Below, in pieces: positions 27,278 to 42,090 of a stretch of DNA of 64,000 nucleotides. Location: the NCBI GenBank assembly GCA_023678885.1, contig JAHCLQ010000869.1, forward strand, positions 30,149 through 94,148, written 5' to 3'. The translations under genes and the position numbers were made by a program. Source of the DNA: Pogostemon cablin. Taxonomy: Eukaryota > Streptophyta > Magnoliopsida > Lamiales > Lamiaceae. The notes beneath the pieces were generated by a model. That model saw nothing but the letters and a program-made list of their open reading frames with translations. It was not told the origin of the DNA and did no database searches. Each line of letters opens with the position of its first letter. Position 1 is the first letter of the stretch.

Positions 27278-30025
27278 GATCTACATTTCCTTCGTTTCGA
27301 AGCATATTTCTTTCATTTCGATAAATATTTACTTCATTTAGATGCATATTTACTTCATTGCGATCAACATTTCCTTCGTTTCGATGCATATTTACTTCAT
27401 TTTGTTGCATAATTACTTCATTCAGATCAACATTTTCATCGTTTCGATACATATTTACTTTATTTTGATGCATATTTACTTCACTATGATCAACATTTCA
27501 TTTGTTTCGTTGTATGTTTCCTTCATTCTGATGCATATTTACTTCATTACGATCAATATTTCCTTCGATTCGATGCATATATCCATCATTTCGATGCATA
27601 TTTCCTTCGTTTCGATGTATATAATTACTTCATTTTGATGCATATTTACTTAATTTCTATGCATATTTTCTTCATTTTGATGCATATTTACTTCATTACG
27701 ATAAACATTTCCTTCATTTCGATGTATATTTACTTCATTTTGATGCATATTTACCTTATTATGATCAACATTTTCTTCATTTCGATGCATATTTATTTCG
27801 TTTTGATGCACATTTACTTCATTTTTATGCTCATTTTCTCGTTTCGATGGATATTTACTTCATTTTGATTCAAATTTTGATGCATATTTACTTCGTTTCG
27901 ATGCATATTTTCTTCGTTTTCGATTGATATTTACTTCATTTTGATGCATATTTACTAAATTATGATCAATATTTTCTTCGTTTCGATGCATTTTTACTTT
28001 ATTTTGATGGATATTTACTTCATTACGATCAATATTTCCTTTGTTTCGATGTATGTTTACTTCATTATGATGCATTTACCTCATTATGATCAACATTTCC
28101 TTCGTTTCGATGCATATTTCTTTTGTTTTGATTCATATTTTTCTCGTTTTGATGCATATTTACTTTATTCTGATGGATATTTACTTCATTACGATCAACA
28201 ATTCCTTCGTTTTGATGCATATTTACTTCATTTCGATGCATATTTCCTTAATTTTGATGCATATTTACTTCATAACGACCAATATTTCTTTTGTTTCGAT
28301 CCATATTTACTTCATTTTGATGCATTTACCTCATTATAATCAACATTTCCTTCGTTTCGATGCAATTTCTTTTGTTTTGATGCACATTTACTTCTTTTTT
28401 ATGCTCATTTTCTTGTTTCGATGCATATTTACTTAATTTTGATTCAAATTTTGATGCATTTTTCTTTCGTTTCAATTGATATTTACTTCATTTTGATGCA
28501 TATTTCCTTCATTTTGATGCATATTTACTTCATTACGTTCAGCATTTCCTTTGTTTTGATGCATATTTTCTTCATTTTGATGCATATTCAGTATTTTTCT
28601 TCATTTCGATGTATATTTACTTCATTTTGATGCATATTTACTTCATTACGATTAACATTTCCTTCGTTTTGATGCTTATTTACATCATTTCAATGCATAT
28701 TTACCTCATTAAGATCTACATTTCCTTCGTTTCGAAGCATATTTCTTTCATTTCGATAAATATTTACTTCATTTAGATGCATATTTAATTCATTGCGATC
28801 AACATTTCCTTCGTTTCGATTCATATTTACTTCATTTTGTTGCATAATTACTTCTTTCAGATCAACATTTTCATCGTTTCGATACATATTTACTTTATTT
28901 TGATGCATATTTACTTTACTACGATCAACATTTCCTTTGTTTCGTTGTATGTTTCCTTCATTCTGATTCATATTTACTTCATTACGATCAATATTTCCTT
29001 CGATTCGATGCATATATCCATCATTTCGATGCATATTTCATTCGTTTCGATGTATATAATTACTTCATTTTGATGAATATTTACTTAATTTCCATGAATA
29101 TTTCCTTCATTTTGATGCTTATTTACTTCATTACGATAAATATTTCCTTCGTTTCAATGCATATTAACTTCATTTTGATGCATATTTACTTCGTTTCGAT
29201 GCATATTTTTTTCGTTTCGATTGATATTTACTTCATTTTGATGCATATTTACTAAATTACGATCAATACTTTCTTCATTTCGATGCATTTTTACTTTATT
29301 CTGATGGATATTTACTTCAATACGATCAACATTTCCTTTGATTCGATGTATATTTACTTCATTATAATGCATTTACCTCATTATGATCAACATTTCCTTC
29401 GTTTCGATGCATATTTCTTTTGTTTTGATTCATATTTTTCTTTGTTTCGATGCATATTTACTTTATTTTGTTGGATATTTACTTCATTACGATCAACATT
29501 TCCTTCTTTTTGATGCATATTTACTTCATTTCGATGCATATTTCCTTAATTTTGATGTATATTTACTTCATAACGACCAATATTTCCTTCATTTCGATGC
29601 ATATTTACTTCATTTTGATGCATTCACCTCATTATAATCAACATTTCCTTCGTTTCGATGCATATTTCTTTTGTTTTGATGCACATTTACTTCATTTTGA
29701 TGCTCATTTTCTTGTTTCGATGCATATTTACTTCATTTTGATTCAAATTTTGATGCATTTTTCTTTCGTTTCAATTGATATTTACTTCATTTTGATGCAT
29801 ATTTCCTTCATTTTGATGCAGATTTACTTCATTGCGTTCAACATTTCCTTTGTTTTGATGCATATTTTCTTAATTTTGATGCATATTTACTTCATTACGA
29901 TCAGATATTTTCTTCATTTCGATGTATATTTACTTCATTTTGATGCATATTTACTTCATTACGATCAACATTTCCTTCGTTTTGATGCTTATTTACATCA
30001 TTTTGATGCATATTTACCTCATTAA
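27278..30025. repeat. HOR dimer 3 (2748 bp)
   Basis: Two HORs, 27278-28712 (1435 bp) and 28713-30025 (1313 bp, short form). The dimer marker is truncated near 28588 to CATATTCAGTATTTTTC, 13 bp shorter than in dimers 1 and 2. The segment 26637-26891 recurs at 29383-29637 (offset 2746 bp), including the unusual TTTTGTTGGATATTTAC monomer. Confidence 0.9.
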
Positions 30026-30894
30026 GATCTACATTTTCTTTGTTTCGAAGCATATTTCTTTCATTTCGATAAATATTTACTTCATTTAGATGCATATTTA
30101 CTTCATTTTGATGCATATTTACTAAATTACGAACAATATTTTCTTCGTTTCGATGCATTTTTACTTTATTTTGATGGATATTTACTTCATTACGATCAAT
30201 ATTTCCCTTGTTTCGATGTATATTTACTTCATTATGATGCATTTACCTCATTATGATCAACATTTCCTTCGTTTCGATGCATATTTCTTTTGTTTTGATT
30301 CATAATTTTCTTTGTTTCGATGCATATTTACTTTATTTTGATGGATATTTACTTCATTACGATCAACATTTCCTTCATTTTGATGCATATTTACTTCATT
30401 TCGATGCATATTTCCTTAATTTTGATGCATATTTACTTCATAACGACCAATATTTCCTTCGTTTGGATGCATATTTACTTCATTTTGATGCATTTACCTC
30501 ATTATAATCAACATTTCCTTCGTTTCGATGCATATTTCTTTTGTTTTGATGCACATTTACTTCATTTTGATGCTCATTTTCTTTTATCGATGCATATTTA
30601 CTTAATTTTGATTCAAATTTTGATGCATTTTTCTTTCGTTTCAATTGATATTTACTTCATTTTGATGCATATTTCCTTCATTTTGATGCAGATTTACTTC
30701 ATTACGTTCAACATTTCCTTTGTTTTGATGCATATTTTCTTCATTTTGATGCATATTTACTTCATTACGATCAATATTTTCTTCATTTCGATGTATATTT
30801 ACTTCATTTTGATGCATATTTACTTCATTACGATCAACATTTCCTTCGTTTTGATGCTTATTTACATCATTTCTATGCATATTTACCTCGTTAA
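30026..30894. repeat. Z unit 1 (869 bp), first internally deleted HOR
   Basis: Starts with AAGATCTACATTTTCTTTG. Near 30088-30130 TTTAGATGCATATTTAC is followed directly by TTCATTTTGATGC and ACTAAATTACGAACAAT. The block normally between them (CATTGCGATCAAC through GTATATAATTAC and CTCATTTTCTCG) is gone. The loss is about 560-580 bp, roughly 27 monomers. All later Z units share this exact join, so they descend from one deletion. Confidence 0.92.
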
Positions 30895-33800
30895 GATATA
30901 TATTTCCTTCGTTTCGAAGCATATTTCTTTCATTTCGATAAATATTTACTTCATTTAGATGCATATTTACTTCATTGCGATCAGCATTTCCTTCGTTTCG
31001 ATGCATATTTACTTCATTTTGTTGCATAATTACTTCATTCAGATCAACATTTTCTTCTTTTCGATACATATTTACTTTATTTTGATGCATATTTACTTCA
31101 CTATGATCAACATTTCCTTTGTTTCGTTGTTTGTTTCCTTCATTCTGATGCATATTTACTTCATTACGATCAATATTTCATTCGATTCGATGCATATATC
31201 CATCAATTCGATGCATATTTCCTTCGTTTCGATGTATATAATTACTTCATTTTGATGCATATTTACTTAATTTCGATGCATATTTTCTTCATTTTGATGC
31301 ATATTTACTTCATTACGATAAACATTTCCTTCATTTCGATGTATATTTACTTCATTTTAATGAATATTTACCTCATTATGATCAACATTTTCTTCGTTTC
31401 GATGCATATTTCTTTCGTTTTGATGCACATTTACTTCATTTTGATGCTCATTTTCTCGTTTCGATGCATATTTACTTCATTTTTATTCAAATTTTGATGC
31501 ATATTTACTTTGTTTCGATGAATATTTTCTTCGTTTCGATTGATATTTACTTCATTTTGATGCATATTTACTTAATTACGATCAATATTTTCTTTGTTTC
31601 GATGCATTTTTACTTTATTTTGATGGATATTTACTTCATTACGATCAACATTTCCCTTATTTCGATGTATATTTACTTCATTATGATGCATTTACCTCAT
31701 TATGATCAACATTTCCTTCGTTTCGATGCATATTTCTATTGTTTTGATTCATAATTTTCTTTGTTTCGATGCATATTTACTTTATTTTGATGGATATTTA
31801 CTTCATTACGATCAACATTTCATTCATTTTGATGCATATTTACTTAATTTCGATGCATATTTCCTTAATTTTGATGCATATTTACTTCATAACGACCAAT
31901 ATTTCCTTCGTTTCGATGCATATTTACTTCATTTTGATGCATTTACCTCATTATAATCAACATTTCCTTAGTTTCGATGCATATTTCTTTTGTTTTGATG
32001 CACATTTACTTCTTTTTGATGCTCATTTTCTTGTTTCGATGCATATTTACTTTCATTTTGATTCAAATTTTGATGCATTTTTCTTTCGTTTCAATTGATA
32101 TTTACTTCATTTTGATGCATATTTCCTTCATTTTGATGCAGATTTACTTCATTACGTTCAACATTTCCTTTGTTTTGATGCATATTTCTTCATTTGATGC
32201 ATACTTTACTTCATTAAGATCAGTATTTTCTTCATTTCGATGTATATTTACTTCATTTTGATGCATATTTACTTCATTACGATCAACATTTCCTTCGTTT
32301 TGATGCTTATTTACATCATTTTGATGCATATTTACCTCATTAAGATCTACATTTCCTTCGTTTTCGAAGAATATTTCTTTCATTTCGAAAAATATTTACT
32401 TCATTTAGATGCATATTTACTTCATTGCGATCAACATTTCCTTCGTTTCGATGCATATTTACTTCATTTTGTTGCATAATTACTTCTTTCAGATCAACAT
32501 TTTCATCGTTTCGATACATATTTACTTTATTTTGATGCATATTTTCTTCACTACGATCAACATTTCCTTTGTTTCGTTGTATGTTTCCTTCATTCTGATG
32601 CATATTCACTTCATTACGATCAACATTTCCTTCGATTCGATACATATATCCACATTTCGATGCATATTTCCTTCGTTTCGATGTATATAATTACTTCATT
32701 TTGATGCATATTTACTTAATTTCGATGCATATTTCTTCATTTCGATGCATATTTATTCATTACGATAAACATTTCCTTCTTTTCGATGCATATTTACTTC
32801 ATTTTGATGCATATTTACCTCATTATGATCAACATTTCCTTCGTTTCGATGCTTATTTCTTTCTTTTTGATGCACATTTACTTCATTTTCATGCTCATTT
32901 TCTCGTTTCGATGGATATTTACTTCATTTTGAATAAAATTTTGATGCATATTTAGTTCGTTTCGATTGATATTTACTTCATTTTGATGCATATTTACTAA
33001 ATTACGATCAATAGTTTCTTCGTTTCGATGCATTTTTACTTTATTTTGATGGATATTTACTTCATTACGATCAACATTTCCTTTGTTTCGATGTATATTT
33101 ACTTCATTATGATGCATTTACCTCATTATGATCAACATTTCCTTCGTTTCGATGCGTATTTCTTTTGTTTTGATTCATATTTTTCTTTGTTTCGATGCAT
33201 ATTTCCTTCATTTTGATGGATATTTACTTCATTACGATCAACATTTCCTTCGTTTTGATGCATATTTACTTCATTTCGATGCATATTTCCTTAATTTTGA
33301 TGCATACTTACTTCATAACGACCAATATTTCCTTCGTTTCGATGCATATTTACTTCATTTTGATGCATTTACCTCATTATAATCAACATTTCCTTCATTT
33401 TGATGCATATTTCTTTTGTTTTGATGCACATTTACTTTATTTTGATGCTCATTTTCTTGTTTCGATGCATATATACTAAATTTTGATTCAAATTTTGATG
33501 CATTTTTCTTTCGTTTCAATTGATATTTACTTCATTTTGATCCATATTTCCTTCATTTTGATGCAGATTTACTTCATTACGTTCAACATTTCCTTTGTTT
33601 TGATGCATATTTTCTACATTTTGATGCATATTTACTTCATTACGATCAACATTTTCTTCATTTCGATGTATATTTACTTCATTTTGATGCATATTTACTT
33701 CATTACGATCAACATTTCCTTCGTTTTGATGCTTATTTACATCATTTTGATGCATATTTACCTCATTAAGATCTACATTTTCTTTGTTTCGAAGCATATT

Positions 33801-34639
33801 TCTTTCATTTCGATAAATATTTACTTCATTTAGATGCATATTTACTTCATTTTGATGCATATTTACTAAATTACGAACAATATTTTCTTCGTTTCGATGC
33901 ATTTTTACTTTATTTTGATGGATATTTACTTCATTACGATCAATATTTCCCTTGTTTCGATGTATATTTACTTCATTATGATTCATTTACCTCATTATGA
34001 TCAACATTTCCTTCGTTTCGATGCATATTTCTTTTGTTTTGATTCATAATTTTCTTTGTTTCGATGCATATTTACTTTATTTTGATGGATATTTACTTCA
34101 TTACGATCAACATTTCCTTCATTTTGATGCATATTTACTTCATTTCGATGCATATTTCCTTAATTTTGATGCATATTTACTTCATAACGACCAATATTTC
34201 CTTCGTTTCGGATGCATATTTACTTCATTTTGATGCATTTACCTCATTATAATCAATATTTCCTTCGTTTCGATGCATATTTCTTTTGTTTTGATGCACA
34301 TTTACTTCATTTTGATGCTCATTTTCTTTTATCGATGCATATTTACTTTATTTTGATTCAAATTTTGATGCATTTTTCTTTCGTTTCAATTGATTTTTAC
34401 TTCATTTTGATGCATATTTCCTTCATTTTGATTCAGATTTACTTCATTACGTTCAACATTTCCTTTGTTTTGATGCATATTTTCTTCATTTTGATGCATA
34501 TTTACTTCATTACGATCAATATTTTCTTCATTTCGATGTATATTTACTTCATTTTGATGCATATTTACTTCATTACGATCAACATTTCCTTCGTTTTGAT
34601 GCTTATTTACATCATTTTTATGCATATTTACCTCGTTAA
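30895..34639. repeat. X-Y-Z super-repeat cycle 1 (3745 bp)
   Basis: X 30895-32343 (1449 bp), Y 32344-33769 (1426 bp), Z 33770-34639 (870 bp). The X anchor reads TTAAGATATATATTTCC, so the BglII site is lost. Y starts with a frame-changing TTCGTTTTCGAAGAATATTTC. Compared with later cycles, the X end differs (CATATTTCTTCATTTGATGC near 32190), so this cycle is the oldest or a recombined one. Confidence 0.9.
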
Positions 34640-37600
34640 GATATATATTTCCTTCGTTTCGAAGCATATTTCTTTCATTTCGATAAATATTTACTTCATT
34701 TAGATGCATATTTACTTCATTGCGATCAGCATTTCCTTCGTTTCGATGCATATTTACTTCATTTTGTTGCATAATTACTTCATTCAGATCAACATTTTCT
34801 TCTTTTCGATACATATTTACTTTATTTTGATGCATATTTACTTCACTATGATCAACATTTCCTTTGTTTCGTTGTTTGTTTCCTTCATTCTGATGCATAT
34901 TTACTTCATTACGATCAATATTTCATTCGATTCGATGCATATATCCATCAATTCGATGCATATTTCCTTCGTTTCGATGTATATAATTACTTCATTTTGA
35001 TGCATATTTACTTAATTTCGATGCATATTTTCTTCATTTTGATGCATATTTACTTCATTACGATAAACATTTCCTTCATTTCGATGTATATTTACTTCAT
35101 TTTAATGAATATTTACCTCATTATGATCAACATTTTCTTCGTTTCGATGCATATTTCTTTCGTTTTGATGCACATTTACTTCATTTTGATGCTCATTTTC
35201 TCGTTTCGATGCATATTTACTTCATTTTTATTCAAATTTTGATGCATATTTACTTTGTTTCGATGAATATTTTCTTCGTTTCGATTGATATTTACTTCAT
35301 TTTGATGCATATTTACTTAATTACGATCAATATTTTCTTTGTTTCGATGCATTTTTACTTTATTTTGATGGATATTTACTTCATTACGATCAACATTTCC
35401 CTTATTTCGATGTATATTTACTTCATTATGATGCATTTACCTCATTATGATCAACATTTCCTTCGTTTCGATGCATATTTCTATTGTTTTGATTCATAAT
35501 TTTCTTTGTTTCGATGCATATTTACTTTATTTTGATGGATATTTACTTCATTACGATCAACATTTCATTCATTTTGATGCATATTTACTTAATTTCGATG
35601 CATATTTCCTTAATTTTGATGCATATTTACTTCATAACGACCAATATTTCCTTCGTTTCGATGCATATTTACTTCATTTTGATGCATTTACCTCATTATA
35701 ATCAACATTTCCTTAGTTTCGATGCATATTTCTTTTGTTTTGATGCACATTTACTTCTTTTTGATGCTCATTTTCTTGTTTCGATGCATATTTACTTTAT
35801 TTTGATTCAAATTTTGTTGCATTTTTCTTTCGTTTCAATTGATATCTACTTCATTTTGATGCATATTTCCTTAATTTTGATGTAGATTTACTTCATTACG
35901 CTCAACATTTCCTTTTTTTTTTATGCATATTTTATTCTTTATGATCAGTATTTTCTTCATTTCGATGTATATTTACTTCATTTTGATTCATATTTACTTC
36001 ATTATGATCAACATTTCCTTCGTTTTGATGCTTATTTACATCATTTTAATGCATATTTACCTCATTAAGATCTACATTTCCTTCGTTTTTTCGAAGTATA
36101 TTTCTTTCATTTCGATAAATATTTACTTCATTTAGATGCATATTTACTTCATTGCGATCAGCATTTCCTTCGTTTCGATGCATATTTACTTCATTTTGTT
36201 GCATAATTACTTCTTTTAGATCAACATTTTCATCGTTTCGATACATATTTACTTTATTTTGATACATATTTTCTTCACTACGATCAACATTTCCTTTGTT
36301 TCGTTGTATGTTTCCTTCATTCTGATGCATATTCACTTCATTACGATCAACATTTCCTTCGATTCGATACATATATCCACATTTCGATGCATATTTCCTT
36401 CGTTTCGATGTATATAATTACTTCATTTTGATGCATATTTACTTAATTTCGATGCATATTTCCTTCATTTCGATGCATATTTATTCATTACGATAAACAT
36501 TTCCTTCTTTTCGATGCATATTTACTTCATTTTGATGCATATTTACCTCATTATGATCAACATTTCCTTCGTTTCGATGCTTATTTCTTTCTTTTTGATG
36601 CACATTTACTTCATTTTCATGCTCATTTTCTCGTTTCGATGGATATTTACTTCATTTTGAATAAAATTTTGATGCATATTTAGTTCGTTTCGATTGATAT
36701 TTACTTCATTTTGATGCATATTTACTAAATTACGATCAATAGTTTCTTCGTTTCGATGCATTTTTACTTTATTTTGATGGATATTTACTTCATTACGATC
36801 AACATTTCCTTTGTTTCGATGTATATTTACTTCATTATGATGCATTTACCTCATTATGATCAACATTTCTTTCATTTCGATGCGTATTTCTTTTGTTTTG
36901 ATTCATATTTTTTTTTGTTTCGATGCATATTTCCTTCATTTTGATGGATATTTACTTCATTACGATCAACATTTCCTTCGTTTTGATGCATATTTACTTC
37001 ATTTCGATGCATATTTCCTTAATTTTGATGCATACTTACTTCATAACGACCAATATTTCCTTCGTTTCGATGCATATTTACTTCATTTTGATGCATTTAC
37101 CTCATTATAATCAACATTTCCTTCGTTTTGATGCATATTTCTTTTGTTTTGATGCACATTTACTTTATTTTGATGCTCATTTTCTTGTTTCGATGCATAT
37201 ATACTAATTTTGATTCAAATTTTGATGCATTTTTCTTTCGTTTCAATTGATATTTACTTCATTTTGATCCATATTTCCTTCATTTTGATGCAGATTTACT
37301 TCATTACGTTCAACATTTCCTTTGTTTTGATGCATATTTTCTACATTTTGATGCATATTTACTTCATTACGATCAACATTTTCTTCATTTCGATGTATAT
37401 TTACTTCATTTTGATGCATATTTACTTCATTACGATCAACATTTCCTTCGTTTTGATGCTTATTTACATCATTTTGATGCATATTTACCTCATTAAGATC
37501 TACATTTTCTTTGTTTCGAAGCATATTTCTTTCATTTCGATAAATATTTACTTCATTTAGATGCATATTTACTTTATTTTGATGCATATTTACTAAATTA

Positions 37601-38365
37601 CGAACAATATTTTCTTCGTTTCGATGCATTTTTACTTTATTTTGATGGATATTTACTTCATTACGATCAATATTTCCCTTGTTTCGATGTATATTTACTT
37701 CATTATGATGCATTTACCTCATTATGATCAACATTTCCTTCGTTTCGATGCATATTTCTTTTGTTTTGATTCATAATTTTCTTTGTTTCGATGCATATTT
37801 ACTTTATTTTGATGGATATTTACTTCATTACGATCAACATTTCCTTCATTTTGATGCATATTTACTTCATTTCGATGCATATTTCCTTAATTTTGATGCA
37901 TATTTACTTCATAACGACCAATATTTCCTTCGTTTGGATGCATATTTACTTCATTTTGATGCATTTACCTCATTATAATCAATATTTCCTTCGTTTCGAT
38001 GCATATTTCTTTTGTTTTGATGCACATTTACTTCATTTTGATGCTCATTTTCTTTTATCGATGCATATTTACTTTATTTTGATTCAAATTTTGATGCATT
38101 TTTCTTTCGTTTCAATTGATTTTTACTTCATTTTGATGCATATTTCCTTCATTTTGATTCAGATTTACTTCATTACGTTCAACATTTCCTTTGTTTTGAT
38201 GCATATTTTCTTCATTTTGATGCATATTTACTTCATTACGATCAATATTTTCTTCATTTCGATGTATATTTACTTCATTTTGATGCATATTTACTTCATT
38301 ACGATCAACATTTCCTTCGTTTTGATGCTAATTTACATCATTTTTATGCATATTTACCTCGTTAA
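34640..38365. repeat. X-Y-Z super-repeat cycle 2 (3726 bp)
   Basis: X 34640-36068, Y 36069-37496, Z 37497-38365. Near-identical to cycle 3 at an offset of about 3726 bp. Diagnostic variants: CTTTTTTTTTTATGC near 35915, TTCGTTTTTTCGAAG near 36083, GATCAATAGTTTC near 36736. Confidence 0.93.
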
Positions 38366-41300
38366 GATATATATTTCCTTCGTTTCGAAGCATATTTCTT
38401 TCATTTCGATAAATATTTACTTCATTTAGATGCATATTTACTTCATTGCGATCAGCATTTCCTTCGTTTCGATGCATATTTACTTCATTTTGTTGCATAA
38501 TTACTTCATTCAGATCAACATTTTCTTCTTTTCGATACATATTTACTTTATTTTGATGCATATTTACTTCACTATGATCAACATTTCCTTTGTTTCGTTG
38601 TTTGTTTCCTTCATTCTGATGCATATTTACTTCATTACGATCAATATTTCATTCGATTCGATGCATATATCCATCAATTCGATGCATATTTCCTTCGTTT
38701 CGATGTATATAATTACTTCATTTTGATGCATATTTACTTAATTTCGATGCATATTTTCTTCATTTTGATGCATATTTACTTCATTACGATAAACATTTCC
38801 TTCATTTCGATGTATATTTACTTCATTTTAATGAATATTTACCTCATTATGATCAACATTTTCTTCGTTTCGATGCATATTTCTTTCGTTTTGATGCACA
38901 TTTACTTCATTTTGATGCTCATTTTCTCGTTTCGATGCATATTTACTTCATTTTTATTCAAATTTTGATGCATATTTACTTTGTTTCGATGAATATTTTC
39001 TTCGTTTCGATTGATATTTACTTCATTTTGATGCATATTTACTTAATTACGATCAATATTTTCTTTGTTTCGATGCATTTTTACTTTATTTTGATGGATA
39101 TTTACTTCATTACGATCAACATTTCCCTTATTTCGATGTATATTTACTTCATTATGATGCATTTACCTCATTATGATCAACATTTCCTTCGTTTCGATGC
39201 ATATTTCTATTGTTTTGATTCATAATTTTCTTTGTTTCGATGCATATTTACTTTATTTTGATGGATATTTACTTCATTACGATCAACATTTCATTCATTT
39301 TGATGCATATTTACTTAATTTCGATGCATATTTCCTTAATTTTGATGCATATTTACTTCATAACGACCAATATTTCCTTCGTTTCGATGCATATTTACTT
39401 CATTTTGATGCATTTACCTCATTTTAATCAACATTTCCTTAGTTTCGATGCATATTTCTTTTGTTTTGATGCACATTTACTTCTTTTTTATGCTCATTTT
39501 CTTGTTTCGATGCATATTTACTTTATTTTGATTCAAATTTTGTTGCATTTTTCTTTCGTTTCAATTGATATCTACTTCATTTTGATGCATATTTCCTTAA
39601 TTTTGATGTAGATTTACTTCATTACGCTCAACATTTCCTTTTTTTTTATGCATATTTTATTCTTTATGATCAGTATTTTCTTCATTTCGATGTATATTTA
39701 CTTCATTTTGATTCATATTTACTTCATTATGATCAACATTTCCTTCGTTTTGATGCTTATTTACATCATTTTAATGCATATTTACCTCATTAAGATCTAC
39801 ATTTCCTTCGTTTTTTCGAAGTATATTTCTTTCATTTCGATAAATATTTACTTCATTTAGATGCATATTTACTTCATTGCGATCAGCATTTCCTTCGTTT
39901 CGATGCATATTTACTTCATTTTGTTGCATAATTACTTCTTTTAGATCAACATTTTCATCGTTTCGATACATATTTACTTTATTTTGATGCATATTTTCTT
40001 CACTACGATCAACATTTCCTTTGTTTCGTTGTATGTTTCCTTCATTCTGATGCATATTCACTTCATTACGATCAACATTTCCTTCGATTCTATACATATA
40101 TCCACATTTCGATGCATATTTCCTTCGTTTCGATGTATATAATTACTTCATTTTGATGCATATTTACTTAATTTCGATGCATATTTCCTTCATTTCGATG
40201 CATATTTATTCATTACGATAAACATTTCCTTCTTTTCGATGCATATTTACTTCATTTTGATGCATATTTACCTCATTATGATCAACATTTCCTTCGTTTC
40301 GATGCTTATTTCTTTCTTTTTGATGCACATTTACTTCATTTTCATGCTCATTTTCTCGTTTCGATGGATATTTACTTCATTTTGAATAAAATTTTGATGC
40401 ATATTTAGTTCGTTTCGATTGATATTTACTTCATTTTGATGCATATTTACTAAATTACGATCAATATTTTCTTCGTTTCGATGCATTTTTACTTTATTTT
40501 GATGGATATTTACTTCATTACGATCAACATTTCCCTTGTTTCGATGTATATTTACTTCATTATGATGCATTTACCTCATTATGATCAACATTTCTTTCAT
40601 TTCGATGCGTATTTCTTTTGTTTTGATTCATGTTTTTTTTGTTTCGATGCATATTTCCTTCATTTTGATGGATATTTACTTCATTACGATCAACATTTCC
40701 TTCGTTTTGATGCATATTTACTTCATTTCGATGCATATTTCCTTAATTTTGATGCATATTTACTTCATAACGACCAATATTTCCTTCGTTTCGATGCATA
40801 TTTACTTCATTTTGATGCATTTACCTCATTATAATCAACATTTCCTTCGTTTTGATGCATATTTCTTTTGTTTTGATGCACATTTACTTTATTTTGATGC
40901 TCATTTTCTTGTTTCGATGCATATATACTAAATTTTGATTCAAATTTTGATGCATTTTTCTTTCGTTTCAATTGATATTTACTTCATTTTGATCCATATT
41001 TCCTTCATTTTGATGCAGATTTACTTCATTACGTTCAACATTTCCTTTGTTTTGATGCATATTTTCTACATTTTGATGCATATTTACTTCATTACGATCA
41101 ACATTTTCTTCATTTCGATGTATATTTACTTCATTTTGATGCATATTTACTTCATTACGATCAACATTTCCTTCGTTTTGATGCTTATTTACATCATTTT
41201 GATGCATATTTACCTCATTAAGATCTACATTTTCTTTGTTTCGAAGCATATTTCTTTCATTTCGATAAATATTTACTTCATTTAGATGCATATTTACTTC

Positions 41301-42090
41301 ATTTTGATGCATATTTACTAAATTACGAACAATATTTTCTTCGTTTCGATGCATTTTTACTTTATTTTGATGGATATTTACTTCATTACGATCAATATTT
41401 CCCTTGTTTCGATGTATATTTACTTCATTATGATGCATTTACCTCATTATGATCAACATTTCCTTCGTTTCGATGCATATTTCTTTTGTTTTGATTCATA
41501 ATTTTCTTTGTTTCGATGCATATTTACTTTATTTTGATGGATATTTACTTCATTACGATCAACATTTCCTTCATTTTGATGCATATTTACTTCATTTCGA
41601 TGCATATTTCCTTAATTTTGATGCATATTTACTTCATAACGACCAATATTTCCTTCGTTTGGATGCATATTTACTTCATTTTGATGCATTTACCTCATTA
41701 TAATCAATATTTCCTTCGTTTCGATGCATATTTCTTTTGTTTTGATGCACATTTACTTCATTTTGATGCTCATTTTCTTTTATCGATGCATATTTACTTT
41801 ATTTTGATTCAAATTTTGATGCATTTTTCTTTCGTTTCAATTGATTTTTACTTCATTTTGATGCATATTTCCTTCATTTTGATTCAGATTTACTTCATTA
41901 CGTTCAACATTTCCTTTGTTTTGATGCATATTTTCTTCATTTTGATGCATATTTACTTCATTACGATCAATATTTTCTTCATTTCGATGTATATTTACTT
42001 CATTTTGATGCATATTTACTTCATTACGATCAACATTTCCTTCGTTTTGATGCTTATTTACATCATTTTTATGCATATTTACCTCGTTAA
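38366..42090. repeat. X-Y-Z super-repeat cycle 3 (3725 bp)
   Basis: X 38366-39793, Y 39794-41221, Z 41222-42090. Differs from cycle 2 by a few point changes: the T run near 39641 is 2 T shorter (8 instead of 10), GATCAATATTTTC replaces GATCAATAGTTTC near 40461, and GATTCTATACATATATCC stands near 40086. Confidence 0.93.

Noticed and set aside
34212..34703. Hydrophobic + strand frames that look like membrane-spanning repeats (FILMHIY type)
   Set aside because: The hydrophobic character comes from T-rich codons in any frame of this satellite. Two + frames are open at once over the same DNA, and small indels cut them differently in sister copies (for example the extra G near 34210).
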